This document shows, one piece after another, positions 1-6,333 of a stretch of DNA of 9,261 nt. The notes below the pieces were generated by a model. That model was not told the origin of the DNA. It saw only the letters and a list, made by a program, of their open reading frames with translations, and searched no databases. Position 1 is the stretch's first letter. Every line of letters starts with the position of its first letter. The stretch comes from Chloroflexota bacterium. Its GTDB lineage: Bacteria > Chloroflexota > Anaerolineae > Caldilineales > Caldilineaceae. The position numbers and the translations under genes were made by a program. The DNA lies in contig QEUW01000323.1 of NCBI GenBank assembly GCA_003577005.1, positions 1 to 9,261 of the forward strand, in the 5' to 3' direction.

Positions 1-222
1 GCGGTTATCGGGCGTGCCAAAGTTTGCTTCGAGGGCGGCTTCATTGGCAAAAACCCAGAGCACAGCATACTTGCCACTGCGTTCGCCACGCACCCCTTTT
101 AGGTGATGAGCGTGCAGCAAACCAGAGACTTTCATCCGCGTCAGGGCGTCCGCCACATCCCGCTCATACGCCGCCGCATCGGCATCCGGCTTGAGTTCGT
201 GTTCGTGGATGGCGTAGATCAT
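1..222 (-). CDS. Small unidentified protein, N-terminal part only (runs off the window edge)
   Basis: An open frame of 74 codons starts at ATG 222 and is still open at base 1, so the C-terminus lies outside the window. A GGAGG at 234-230, 7 nt before the ATG, supports this start. The visible protein begins MIYAIHEHELKPDADAAAYE and contains a later stretch reading KYAVLWVFANEAALEANFG. The pattern of a short beta strand, an acidic helix and a second strand-helix pair resembles small dimeric alpha-beta-barrel proteins (ABM/EthD-like), but that is a fold-level impression and not a family match. It lies downstream of the terminator that closes the rSAM1 operon, so it is probably a separate transcription unit. 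I do not recognise its function. Confidence 0.7.
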   Translation of the reverse strand, partial: MIYAIHEHELKPDADAAAYERDVADALTRMKVSGLLHAHHLKGVRGERSGKYAVLWVFANEAALEANFGTPDNR

Positions 223-263
223 CGTAGGGCCTCCACAGGTCCTCATAGAAAGAGCATCCCCGT

Positions 264-301
264 AAAAATAAAGCCTGTCTTCTCTGGAGACAGACAGGCT
301 T
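264..301 (-). terminator. Intrinsic terminator closing the rSAM2-rSAM1 operon
   Basis: A perfect 10-bp stem pairs 271-280 with 292-301 around an 11-nt loop. On the minus strand it is followed directly by a T-rich run (complement of 264-270). It sits 28 nt downstream of the tail-frame stop of rSAM1, which is where a terminator for this operon is expected. The plus-strand side has no T-run, so it works in one direction only. Confidence 0.8.
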
Positions 302-329
302 TGACGATCATGCGATTCGTTGCGGCGAC

Positions 330-540
330 TCAAGCCGCCACCTTAGCTTGATTTAGCTTTTCTTGGGGCACCTCATTCTTGTTGCCCAGGAAGAAGCGCT
401 TGTAATGCGCCAGGGTTTGAGGTAGGTTAAGCCAGTTGTCCTTCATCAGCGCCTTTTCGAGCACCCGCTTGGGACGATAGAGATAGAAACGGCGGTGTGC
501 CTCATGCCATTTCTTCACCACCATCTCAGGGTCGATGCAT
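330..540 (-). pseudogene. Out-of-frame C-terminal tail of rSAM1 (frameshifted remnant)
   Basis: Downstream of the premature rSAM1 stop, another minus-strand frame reads [20 protein letters not shown], then a stretch containing [19 protein letters not shown], and ends at TGA 332-330. The intact paralogue rSAM2 ends the same way, with ELVEEMYRKAYRQFYL and FWLNLPRNVRIALNTFL. The shared R-x-FYL and WLNLP elements show that this is the real C-terminal helical tail of rSAM1, separated from its body by a net +1 or -2 shift around 526-540. No ribosome binding site precedes the tail, so independent translation is unlikely. A sequencing or assembly indel could give the same picture. Confidence 0.85.
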
Positions 541-1788
541 GGTGAAGCGCGCCTTGTGATCCTGGATGGCAAAGTCGGTCCAGTTGTCGGCGAAGACCTC
601 GCCACCCTCGACGATCTGGTCATACATGACCGTACCGGGGAAGGGTGCAGCCAGCATGAAATGCGCCAGCTTGGGGTCGAGCTCCAACGCCAGTTGGATC
701 GTCTTTTCCATCGTCTCTTCAGTATCGCCGGGCATACCAAAGATAAAGAAGCCCATGGTCTGCAACCCGGCCGCTTTGGCATTGGCAAAGGCTTCGCGGA
801 CCATGTCCACGGTCTGGCCCTTGCGGATCACGTTGCGCAGCATGTGGTCATCGCCGTTTTCGACGCCAAAGCCCACGCGCAGACAACCCGCCGCCTTCAT
901 CAACTGGAAGAGCTCCAGGTCGGTGTGGTTGACCTTCATGCCATGCACCGTCACCCAGGGCACAGTGTTGAGACCCTCTTCGATCAGGCGGCGGCAGAGT
1001 TCTTTGGCGCGCGGGAGCTTGAGATTCCAGATGTCGTCGGTGACGCCGATCTCGGTAGCGCCCAAGCCTTTGACCAGCCATTTCCACTCCTGCACCACGC
1101 TTTCCACCGAGCGGGCCCGCCAGGTATCGCCGGTGACAGGTTTGGAGCAGAAGGTGCATTTGTAGGGACAGCCGCGGCTGGTCAAGATCGTAAAGCTGCG
1201 GGCGTGTGGGTCCAACCCATCGGTGAGCGGCTGGAGATTGGTGTAGCGGTCGATCTTGAAAAGGTCGTGGGCAGGGAAGGGCAGCGTATCCAGGTCGGGA
1301 ATCATGGGGCTTTCGACGCTGGAGAGCAGTTCGCCGCCGCGCTTGAAATGGATGCCAGGAATGATCTCCGGCTCGCGCCCGGCTTCCAGTGTATTAACCA
1401 GTTCCAAAAAGCTGTACTCCGCCTCGCCCTTGAAGGCATAATCGACATACTGGTCATGCGGCGGCTGGAACGACTCAAAGGGCATGATAGTCAGATGCGG
1501 CCCACCCAGCACGGTGATCAGCCCGCGCCGCTTGGCCAACTGCGCCATCTCCCAAGCGTCGCCGATGAGCGGTGTAGTGGCGGTGATGCCGATAAGATGG
1601 TAGGGTTTGCCCTGCGCCGCAGCCTGGTCGATATAGTATTCGACCTCCACATCCTCGATGGCGGCGTCGTAGATGATCACATCGTGGCCGCCCTCGCGCA
1701 AGACCGCAGCCAGGTAGCCCAACCCCAGCGGGATGTGCTTGCGGGAGCTCCAGACTTTAGCTTCGGGGCTGGCAAGGATGACGCGCAT
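526..1788 (-). CDS. B12-binding radical SAM protein (rSAM1), C-terminus lost to a frameshift
   Basis: This 420-residue frame has the layout of the cobalamin-binding radical SAM family. Residues 1-125 form a Rossmann-like B12-binding region ([34 protein letters not shown]) with no DxHxxG motif, as in many class B enzymes. The SAM core starts at about 197 and carries the [4Fe-4S] motif CPYKCTFC (C207, C211, C214); GFGVENGD near 307 and FGMPGDTEE near 350 are typical later core motifs. Such enzymes perform methyl transfer, cyclisation or other radical chemistry; the substrate here is unknown. ATG 1788 lies 6 nt after the preceding gene, with GGAG at 1803-1800. The frame stops at 526, about 65 residues before the expected end, and the missing tail follows in another frame. 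The catalytic core is intact, so partial function is possible. Confidence 0.88.
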   Translation of the reverse strand: MRVILASPEAKVWSSRKHIPLGLGYLAAVLREGGHDVIIYDAAIEDVEVEYYIDQAAAQGKPYHLIGITATTPLIGDAWEMAQLAKRRGLITVLGGPHLTIMPFESFQPPHDQYVDYAFKGEAEYSFLELVNTLEAGREPEIIPGIHFKRGGELLSSVESPMIPDLDTLPFPAHDLFKIDRYTNLQPLTDGLDPHARSFTILTSRGCPYKCTFCSKPVTGDTWRARSVESVVQEWKWLVKGLGATEIGVTDDIWNLKLPRAKELCRRLIEEGLNTVPWVTVHGMKVNHTDLELFQLMKAAGCLRVGFGVENGDDHMLRNVIRKGQTVDMVREAFANAKAAGLQTMGFFIFGMPGDTEETMEKTIQLALELDPKLAHFMLAAPFPGTVMYDQIVEGGEVFADNWTDFAIQDHKARFTMHRP

Positions 1789-1794
1789 ATTCGT

Positions 1795-2139
1795 TCAGTC
1801 TCCAGCGTTGACGCTCAGCACGGCTTCGGCATCTGGTTCATTCTCAAGCGTAAGGCCCAGTTTGGCGACCAGTTCCTCGTGTGAGACGTTGGGTCCCGTT
1901 TGTTTTGGTTGGGAGGGTTGTCTTGCGATCTCGGCGTCGGCTTCAGTAAGGGTCAAGACGGGCGCGGCCAGAGCTTCGACCATCCACGCCAGTTCTTGCG
2001 TCAGTTCGCTCAGCGATCCACCAATTGGTGTAACCGGTGACGCGCTATAGGTGATCATTTGACCGTCACGCTCGTAAAAGACTTCGCGGATGGTAAATTG
2101 GCCGTTTTCCTCTTGAAACACACGGTACGTAATAATCAT
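1795..2139 (-). CDS. Small putative antitoxin-like partner of the RelE-family gene
   Basis: 114 residues from ATG 2139, with AAGGAG about 9 nt upstream. The core (residues 4-66) reads [20 protein letters not shown] and later [20 protein letters not shown], a pattern I associate with small hypothetical proteins of cyanobacteria and Chloroflexota. Residues 70-114 are polar and probably disordered, apart from a short amphipathic [10 protein letters not shown]. It directly follows a RelE/ParE-type toxin. In the inferred ancestral frame of that toxin, the stop and this ATG overlap as ATGA, which suggests translational coupling and hence a toxin-antitoxin pair. No DNA-binding domain of a familiar antitoxin type is visible, so the antitoxin role is inferred from position. 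Its last codons contain the ribosome binding site of rSAM1. Confidence 0.75.
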   Translation of the reverse strand: MIITYRVFQEENGQFTIREVFYERDGQMITYSASPVTPIGGSLSELTQELAWMVEALAAPVLTLTEADAEIARQPSQPKQTGPNVSHEELVAKLGLTLENEPDAEAVLSVNAGD

Positions 2140-2154
2140 GAGCGACCACTCCTT

Positions 2155-2445
2155 CTACCACGAAAGTAGATTTCGTTGTTCGGTTTTTCTCCAATACGTT
2201 TGATCGTGACGTTTGATCGTGACGATCCGAACCTGTTCATCTACCTCGTAATAGACACGAAAGAGGCCAACACGTAACTCCCAAGACGCAATATCCGGCG
2301 GGTTGCGGCGAAAGCGATTGGTCGTGACGACCAGCGGCTCAAAGTGAAGTTGATGCGCTATAGCGGTCACGATGATCTGCTGGTCACGCTTGCGAAAGGA
2401 AAGCAGGTCAAGTTCTGCTTCTCTTGTGTACTCAATCGCGTACAT
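2155..2445 (-). CDS. RelE/ParE-family toxin with C-terminus frameshifted by a 13-bp duplication
   Basis: The protein begins MYAIEYTREAELDLLSFRKR and has the family core WELRVGLFRVYYEVDEQVRI, the conserved strand-turn-strand of RelE/ParE ribosome-dependent mRNA interferases. ATG 2445 is chosen over TTG 2451; it lies 6 nt after the rSAM2 stop, with no clear ribosome site of its own, so coupled translation is likely. After IVTIKR the present frame continues HDQTYW and ends SW at TAG 2157-2155, unlike the family. Removing one copy of the 13-bp repeat at 2197-2222 gives instead IGEKPNNEIYFRGRRS and a stop at 2138-2136. The toxin is therefore probably inactive or altered, because the lost tail holds conserved residues. 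The N-terminal 80 or so residues look intact. Confidence 0.82.
   Translation of the reverse strand: MYAIEYTREAELDLLSFRKRDQQIIVTAIAHQLHFEPLVVTTNRFRRNPPDIASWELRVGLFRVYYEVDEQVRIVTIKRHDQTYWRKTEQRNLLSW
2197..2222 (-). repeat. Perfect 13-bp tandem duplication inside the RelE-family toxin gene
   Basis: Two identical head-to-tail copies of CGTTTGATCGTGA (plus strand) occupy 2197-2209 and 2210-2222. Thirteen is not a multiple of three, so the duplication shifts the toxin reading frame. Removal of one copy restores a RelE-typical ending that overlaps the downstream ATG by four bases. Confidence 0.95.
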
Positions 2446-2451
2446 GCTCAA

Positions 2452-3942
2452 TCAGATCGCGCCTTCGGCCTCCATTTGCTTGCGCAGACCCGTCTTCTCC
2501 TTTTTGGGCAAGAATGTGTTCAGGGCGATGCGGACGTTGCGAGGCAGGTTGAGCCAGAAATCCTTGGTCTTCAACCGGCGGATGATCGGCGACGGGCGCA
2601 GATAGAACTGGCGATAGGCCTTACGGTACATTTCCTCCACCAGTTCGGCAGTCATTTCGCCCATCTCATAGCGCGCCTGCTGCTCGAAGAAGACATAATC
2701 TTCCCAGTCGTTGATCAGGAAACGGCCCTGTCGCTTGACGATCTCGTAGACCTTGGTACCGGGGTAGGGCGTCATCATCGAGAAATTGGCGATCATTGGG
2801 TCGAGTTCGATGGCAAAGTCAATCGTGCGCTGCATGGATTCGCGCGTCTCGCCCGGCAGACCGATGATAAAGAAGCCAATGGTTTCCAGATTGACTGCCT
2901 TGGCGTTGGCAAAGGCCTGGCGGATCGTGTCCATGTCGATCTTCTTGTCGATAGTCTTCATGATCTCGGGGTCGCCGGTTTCGACGCCAAAGGCGGTGCG
3001 CTTGAGGCCAGCCTTTTTGAGCAGCCCCAACAGCTCCTTGCTGGCCAGGTTGGCGCGGATACCGTTGACAAAGATCCACGGCACATGGTTCAGGTTATTC
3101 TCGATGATCAGGTTCGCCATTTCTTCGAGCCGTTTGACACGGATGTTGGCGCTATCATCGAGCACGCCGATCTCCTGTGCGCCTAAATCTTCCACCAGGT
3201 GACGCCACTCGGCCAGCACATTTTCGGGGCTGCGGCTACGCCACTTGATGGGCATAATGCTCTGGCTGCAGAAGGTGCAACGGTAGGGGCAACCCCGGCT
3301 GGTCATAATGCTAAAGCTGCGCGCCCCATCCACATGGTCGGTGGCGGGCTGGAGATTGGTGTAGCGGTCCATCTTGAAGAGATGGTAGGCCGGCCAGGGC
3401 AGACTGTCCAGATCGGCGATGGTCGGGCGATCCGGATGGTTGTGGATCTGGCCGTCGCTGGTCTTGTAGGTGATGCCAAAGCACTCTTTGAAGACCTCGT
3501 TCTCGGGATGCAGAAACGCATCGGTGTGGAATTCGGGCTGGTCCTCCAGATAGGCTTCCAGGCGGTTGCAGATGTCGATCCAGGTGTCTTCGCCCTCACC
3601 CCGCGCTACGATGTCCACATAGGGTTTTTCACAGCTTTCTTCGGGCAGCACGCTTACATGCGGCCCACCGAGGACAATCGGGCAATCATGGACTTCTTTG
3701 ATCGCCTTGGCCGTGCGCCAGGCCTGTTTGACCTGTGGCGTGTTGGCGGTGATGCCGACGATGTGCGGTTGGAACCGTTGCACAAAGTCAGTGACCGATT
3801 CTTTTTCCACATCGCAGTCGAAGATCACTACCTCGTCGCCGCGGCGTTCGCTTACCGCCGCCAGATAGGCCAGGCCCAGGTGCGGCGTCGTGCGGGTGTC
3901 GATGGGCAGGCGAAAGCGGGGGTTGATCAGTGCAACACGCAT
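2452..3942 (-). CDS. B12-binding radical SAM protein (rSAM2), intact paralogue of rSAM1
   Basis: 496 residues from ATG 3942, with GGAGG at 3955-3951 and 8-nt spacing. The N-terminal B12-binding region (about 1-125) shows HLGLAYLAAVSER, VGITANTP, LGGPHVSVLP and RGEGED; DxHxxG is absent. The radical SAM core has CPYRCTFC (C218, C222, C225), AFGVETGD near 319 and IGLPGETRES near 360. It shares with rSAM1 the linker ([11 protein letters not shown]), the core and the C-terminal RQFYL...WLNLP tail, and has an extra segment at about 137-170. Annotation pipelines often label such proteins BchE-like; no chlorophyll gene is nearby, so that name is not supported. It is the first gene of the four-gene operon and is probably transcribed from the promoter at 4056-4084. 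The substrate is unknown; methyl transfer or oxidative cyclisation would fit the family. Confidence 0.93.
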   Translation of the reverse strand: MRVALINPRFRLPIDTRTTPHLGLAYLAAVSERRGDEVVIFDCDVEKESVTDFVQRFQPHIVGITANTPQVKQAWRTAKAIKEVHDCPIVLGGPHVSVLPEESCEKPYVDIVARGEGEDTWIDICNRLEAYLEDQPEFHTDAFLHPENEVFKECFGITYKTSDGQIHNHPDRPTIADLDSLPWPAYHLFKMDRYTNLQPATDHVDGARSFSIMTSRGCPYRCTFCSQSIMPIKWRSRSPENVLAEWRHLVEDLGAQEIGVLDDSANIRVKRLEEMANLIIENNLNHVPWIFVNGIRANLASKELLGLLKKAGLKRTAFGVETGDPEIMKTIDKKIDMDTIRQAFANAKAVNLETIGFFIIGLPGETRESMQRTIDFAIELDPMIANFSMMTPYPGTKVYEIVKRQGRFLINDWEDYVFFEQQARYEMGEMTAELVEEMYRKAYRQFYLRPSPIIRRLKTKDFWLNLPRNVRIALNTFLPKKEKTGLRKQMEAEGAI

Positions 3943-4055
3943 GAGAGTTCCCTCCGAATCGGGTCAAGTGGACCGCGGATTTGGCTGATTAGGCGGAGCA
4001 GGACAGATGTTTCTAAAATAATAGCAACATCATCCTCGTTCCGAAGTTGCCGCGC

Positions 4056-4084
4056 ATTCTATCACGGCTTGAACAACAGGCCAA
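4056..4084 (-). promoter_or_regulatory. Likely sigma-70 promoter of the rSAM2 operon
   Basis: Read on the minus strand, TTGGCC (4084-4079) and TAGAAT (4061-4056) are separated by 17 nt. The -10 box matches 5 of 6 consensus bases and the -35 box 4 of 6, with A/T-rich sequence just upstream (4085-4110). Transcription would start near 4049, leaving a leader of roughly 105 nt before rSAM2. I see no strong structure in that leader (3943-4049). Confidence 0.5.
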
Positions 4085-4149
4085 ATTAGTAAAAAAGATT
4101 TCATAAAAATTAGCGCTGCCGTTGCGATCTGTCTGCGACTGAAGTCTCT

Positions 4150-4213
4150 TTAGGAAGTAGGAACTAAGGAACTAGGCAGCCAATGCCCTAGTTCCTTAGT
4201 TCCTACTTCCTAA
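4150..4213. repeat. Perfect 27-bp inverted repeat with 10-nt loop
   Basis: Bases 4150-4176 pair without mismatch with 4187-4213 around the loop 4177-4186. Each arm is built from short AGGAAC-TA type units, so the element has internal repeats as well. No T-run flanks it on either strand, so it is not a classical intrinsic terminator, although a stem this strong could stop or protect transcripts from the rhodanese gene. There is no transposase or target-site duplication that I can recognise. It looks like an interspersed palindromic repeat. Confidence 0.93.
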
Positions 4214-4222
4214 TCCCTCCCC

Positions 4223-4582
4223 TCAATACATCCCTACCGACTCGTCGATCTCCTGGGCCCAGGCGTCGATGCCGCCCTCCATGTTGAGCACGTTGGCCCA
4301 GCCCTGTTGGCGAAGCCACATGGTGACCTGGGCGCTGCGGACGCCTTTGTGGCAGAAGACGATCACTGCGGCCTCTTTGTCGGCAAGTTCTTCGGGAATG
4401 GCGTCCAGTTGTTGAGCGGCGAGCAGGCTCATGGGCAACTCAACGATACGTTTATCCTCGATGTAAGCAACTTGGAGTTCGTGCGGCTCGCGCACATCGA
4501 CCCAGACAAACTCATCGCCATTCTGAAGCCTTTGGTTGACTTCTTGCACGCTGATTTCGGGTGCGCCAAAGGGATTGGGCAT
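4223..4582 (-). CDS. Single-domain rhodanese-like protein
   Basis: 119 residues from ATG 4582, chosen because AGGA at 4594-4591 lies 8 nt upstream; an in-frame TTG at 4606 would run into a terminator-like hairpin. The protein has the rhodanese order: ISVQEVNQRL at the N-terminus, VWVDVREPHE (CDC25-like helix entry, about 27-34), then the active-site loop CHKGVRSA with the persulfide cysteine C77, and GGIDAW near 103. Single-domain rhodaneses move sulfane sulfur or act as thiol carriers. A six-residue active-site loop is typical of sulfurtransferases rather than phosphatases. It lies downstream of the Fe-S carrier gene, so a part in sulfur trafficking is possible but not shown. It appears to be its own short unit. 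Confidence 0.93.
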   Translation of the reverse strand: MPNPFGAPEISVQEVNQRLQNGDEFVWVDVREPHELQVAYIEDKRIVELPMSLLAAQQLDAIPEELADKEAAVIVFCHKGVRSAQVTMWLRQQGWANVLNMEGGIDAWAQEIDESVGMY

Positions 4583-4603
4583 TTTTGTTTTCCTGTTGGT
4601 GCG

Positions 4604-4643
4604 CAAACAAAAAGGGGCGAGGTGAGGCTTTCTCCTCCTCGCC
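4604..4643 (-). terminator. Intrinsic terminator (or leader attenuator) between the Fe-S carrier and rhodanese genes
   Basis: On the minus strand a GGCGAGG/CCTCGCC stem (4643-4637 with 4622-4616) closes a 14-nt loop and is followed by CC and then TTTTTGTTTG. This is a standard intrinsic terminator shape. It lies about 100 nt after the Fe-S carrier stop and only about 20 nt before the rhodanese ATG, leaving almost no room for a separate rhodanese promoter. It may therefore act as an attenuator. Confidence 0.6.
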
Positions 4644-4665
4644 TGCCCTCGGTCAAGCAGAATCG

Positions 4666-4738
4666 ATCCACAAATTACACAGATTGATACAGATTTTTTT
4701 GGTTTTTGAATCTGTGCAAATCTGTGTAATCTGTGGAT
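4666..4738. repeat. Imperfect 30-bp inverted repeat built on AATCTGTG units
   Basis: Bases 4666-4695 pair with 4709-4738 at 26 of 30 positions around a T-rich 13-nt loop. The right arm contains three copies of AATCTGTG (4709-4716, 4719-4726, 4728-4735). Sequences of this kind (ATCCACAGATTACACAGATT-like) recur in intergenic regions of several bacterial genomes. No T-run follows the outer arm on either strand. It starts a few bases after the Fe-S carrier stop. Confidence 0.9.
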
Positions 4739-4744
4739 AACTGA

Positions 4745-5119
4745 TCAATGATGGCCGCAATTTTCCGGCATCTCTTCGCCGGTGTGCGACTTGGCAGTGC
4801 GGAAGCTGCTGCCGCAACCACAGGAACTGGTGGCCTGCGGGTTGTCGATGTGAAAGCCGCCGCCCATCAGGTTGTCGATGTAATCGATGTTGGCGCCGTC
4901 AATATAGAACATGCTAGTGCCATCGACCACGACGCGCAGACCATGCTGCTCCCAGACGTTGTCGTCCTCGCGCAGGCTGTCGTCGAAGGTCATGCCGTAC
5001 TGCATCCCGCCACAGCCGCCGCCCTTGACAAAGACGCGCAGGGCGTGTGATTCCTTCATGCCCTTCTGCTCCATGATCCCGCCCAGCTTCTCAGCCGCAG
5101 CCGGTGTAAGTGTAACCAT
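4745..5119 (-). CDS. A-type Fe-S cluster carrier (IscA/ErpA/SufA family)
   Basis: 124 residues from ATG 5119, with AAGGAG at 5135-5130 upstream; a longer in-frame start at 5173 is not supported. The protein begins MVTLTPAAAEKLGGIM, carries the first ligand cysteine in GGGCGGMQYGM (C36) and the paired CGC motif in SSCGCGSSF (C100, C102). These three cysteines bind the [2Fe-2S] or [4Fe-4S] cluster that the carrier passes to client enzymes. The length is usual for the family, but a short tail ending in CGHH adds one more cysteine (C121), which is uncommon and could tune metal binding. MoaA and three B12-type radical SAM proteins nearby are plausible clients. Which subfamily it belongs to cannot be settled from this sequence alone. 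Confidence 0.95.
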   Translation of the reverse strand: MVTLTPAAAEKLGGIMEQKGMKESHALRVFVKGGGCGGMQYGMTFDDSLREDDNVWEQHGLRVVVDGTSMFYIDGANIDYIDNLMGGGFHIDNPQATSSCGCGSSFRTAKSHTGEEMPENCGHH

Positions 5120-5172
5120 TGTGAACTGACTCCTTGAATTCGAAAGACGATCAACCGATATGTATACTGCCA

Positions 5173-5239
5173 CGGAGAGACTTTGAAGATTAACGAAGAT
5201 TTTTTATGAGGCCGACCGCCAATCTTCTCAATCTCTCCG
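5173..5239. repeat. Inverted repeat between moaA and the Fe-S carrier gene
   Basis: CGGAGAGA (5173-5180) pairs with 5232-5239 and GAAGATT (5185-5191) pairs with 5221-5227, separated by symmetrical 4-nt internal loops. The hairpin loop is 29 nt and includes a further CGAAGAT copy and a T-run. It fills most of the gap after moaA. It may act as a processing or stop structure for the moaA transcript. A TATACA (minus strand, 5166-5161) lies just downstream, but I found no convincing -35 box for the carrier gene. Confidence 0.7.
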
Positions 5240-5242
5240 GTT

Positions 5243-6304
5243 TTATCCACCGATCTGATTCATCGCCCGCTTCTCGGCGATGACCCCCTGCGCCAGACCG
5301 TGTCCCCACGGTTTGTGATAGGCGCCGTCACGCATCAGTGTGCGGATCTCCTCAAAGCTGGCGCCGTTGCGCAACGGCGTCAGTAAATCTACCTCATCAT
5401 CGCGCAAAAGGCAAAGACGCAATTTGCCATCCGCCGTCAGCCGGACGCGGCCACAGCCCTGGCAGAACGGTTCGGTCACACTGCTGATAAAACCCAACGT
5501 CCCCATTGCACCAGGGATGCGGAAGGGGCGGCTGGGGTCGATGAAATCATAGCCTGCTTCCTCCAGCGGGCCAAAGACTTCCTCGATACGTTGGCGCATC
5601 TCTTGGTAGGTGACGACGTTGGTCTGCTGGAAGTCGGTGATTTCGCCAAAAGGCATCATCTCGATAAAACGCACTTCCCAGTCGTTCTCCAGCGTCAGGC
5701 GGGCTAGTTCGACCATATCCTGGCCGTCGTTGAAGTTGCGCACCACCACGCTGTTGAGCTTGATGGGCGTCAGTCCTGCCTCTTCAGCCGCACGAATGCC
5801 CGCCCAGATCTCGTCGAGGCTGCCCCAGCGGGTGATGCGGCGGAACTTTTCGGGGTCGAGCGTATCCACGCTGATATTGACCCGCTTGAGCCCGGCGTCG
5901 GCCAGCGGTCGCGCCAGCTTGGGTAGCAAGAGGGCATTGGTCGTCATGGCAATGTCTTTGATGCCGGGCGTGCGGGCGATCTCGCGCACGATCTCCACCA
6001 CATTGGGGCGGATGGTCGGCTCACCCCCGGTGAGGCGGATCTTGTTTACTCCAAGGCTTGCGCCAACTTTCACCAGAAAGAGCACCTCTTCGTCGCTCAT
6101 CAACTCGTGGCGCGGGCGGAAGTGCATATCCTCGGGCATGCAGTAGACACAGCGCAGATTGCACGCATCGGTGAGGCTGATGCGGAGATAGTTGATGCGC
6201 CGGCCATAGCTGTCATGCACCGGGTCGATCTTTGTTTCGACCGGCAGCGACGGGATCGTCACTGCGCTGTACTTCGTTTGGTGAAGCTGTATGTTGCCGA
6301 TCAC
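5243..6304 (-). CDS. moaA: GTP 3',8-cyclase MoaA (molybdenum cofactor biosynthesis)
   Basis: 353 residues. MoaA is the radical SAM enzyme that converts GTP to 3',8-cyclo-7,8-dihydro-GTP, the first committed step of molybdopterin synthesis. The N-terminal SAM cluster motif is TDACNLRCVYCMPE (C48, C52, C55), followed by LTGGEPTIRP near 91. The C-terminal GTP-binding cluster is CQGC-x13-C (C281, C284, C298), and the protein ends in the conserved GG needed for activity. Start: GTG 6304, with GGAG at 6314-6311 and 6-nt spacing. This gives about 20 residues more at the N-terminus than is usual before DSYGRR, so a later start is possible. It lies 29 nt downstream of the HTH regulator and is probably cotranscribed with it. 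No other mo-cofactor gene is in the window. Confidence 0.97.
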   Translation of the reverse strand: MIGNIQLHQTKYSAVTIPSLPVETKIDPVHDSYGRRINYLRISLTDACNLRCVYCMPEDMHFRPRHELMSDEEVLFLVKVGASLGVNKIRLTGGEPTIRPNVVEIVREIARTPGIKDIAMTTNALLLPKLARPLADAGLKRVNISVDTLDPEKFRRITRWGSLDEIWAGIRAAEEAGLTPIKLNSVVVRNFNDGQDMVELARLTLENDWEVRFIEMMPFGEITDFQQTNVVTYQEMRQRIEEVFGPLEEAGYDFIDPSRPFRIPGAMGTLGFISSVTEPFCQGCGRVRLTADGKLRLCLLRDDEVDLLTPLRNGASFEEIRTLMRDGAYHKPWGHGLAQGVIAEKRAMNQIGG

Positions 6305-6333
6305 GGGCTTCTCCGGCTGTAAGTTTTGCCTGT

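Noticed and set aside
535..1884. Long plus-strand open frame (449 codons) opposite rSAM1
   Set aside because: It is the mirror of a GC-rich coding frame. It has no ribosome binding site or family-like motif, while the minus strand encodes a clear radical SAM protein.
2452..3942. Naming rSAM2 (and rSAM1) as BchE, the Mg-protoporphyrin cyclase
   Set aside because: The domain layout is shared by the whole B12-binding radical SAM superfamily, and no tetrapyrrole gene is nearby.
2344..4089. Two plus-strand open frames (2344-3186 and 3199-4089) opposite rSAM2
   Set aside because: Low-complexity translations typical of antisense frames; the minus strand carries the conserved cluster motif, linker and tail.
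4150..4213. The 27-bp palindrome as an intrinsic terminator for the rhodanese gene
   Set aside because: Neither side is followed by a T-run. It is better described as an interspersed palindrome, although it may still affect transcript ends.
5120..5173. N-terminal extension of the Fe-S carrier to 5173
   Set aside because: The extra residues are not typical of the family, and a clear AAGGAG precedes ATG 5119.
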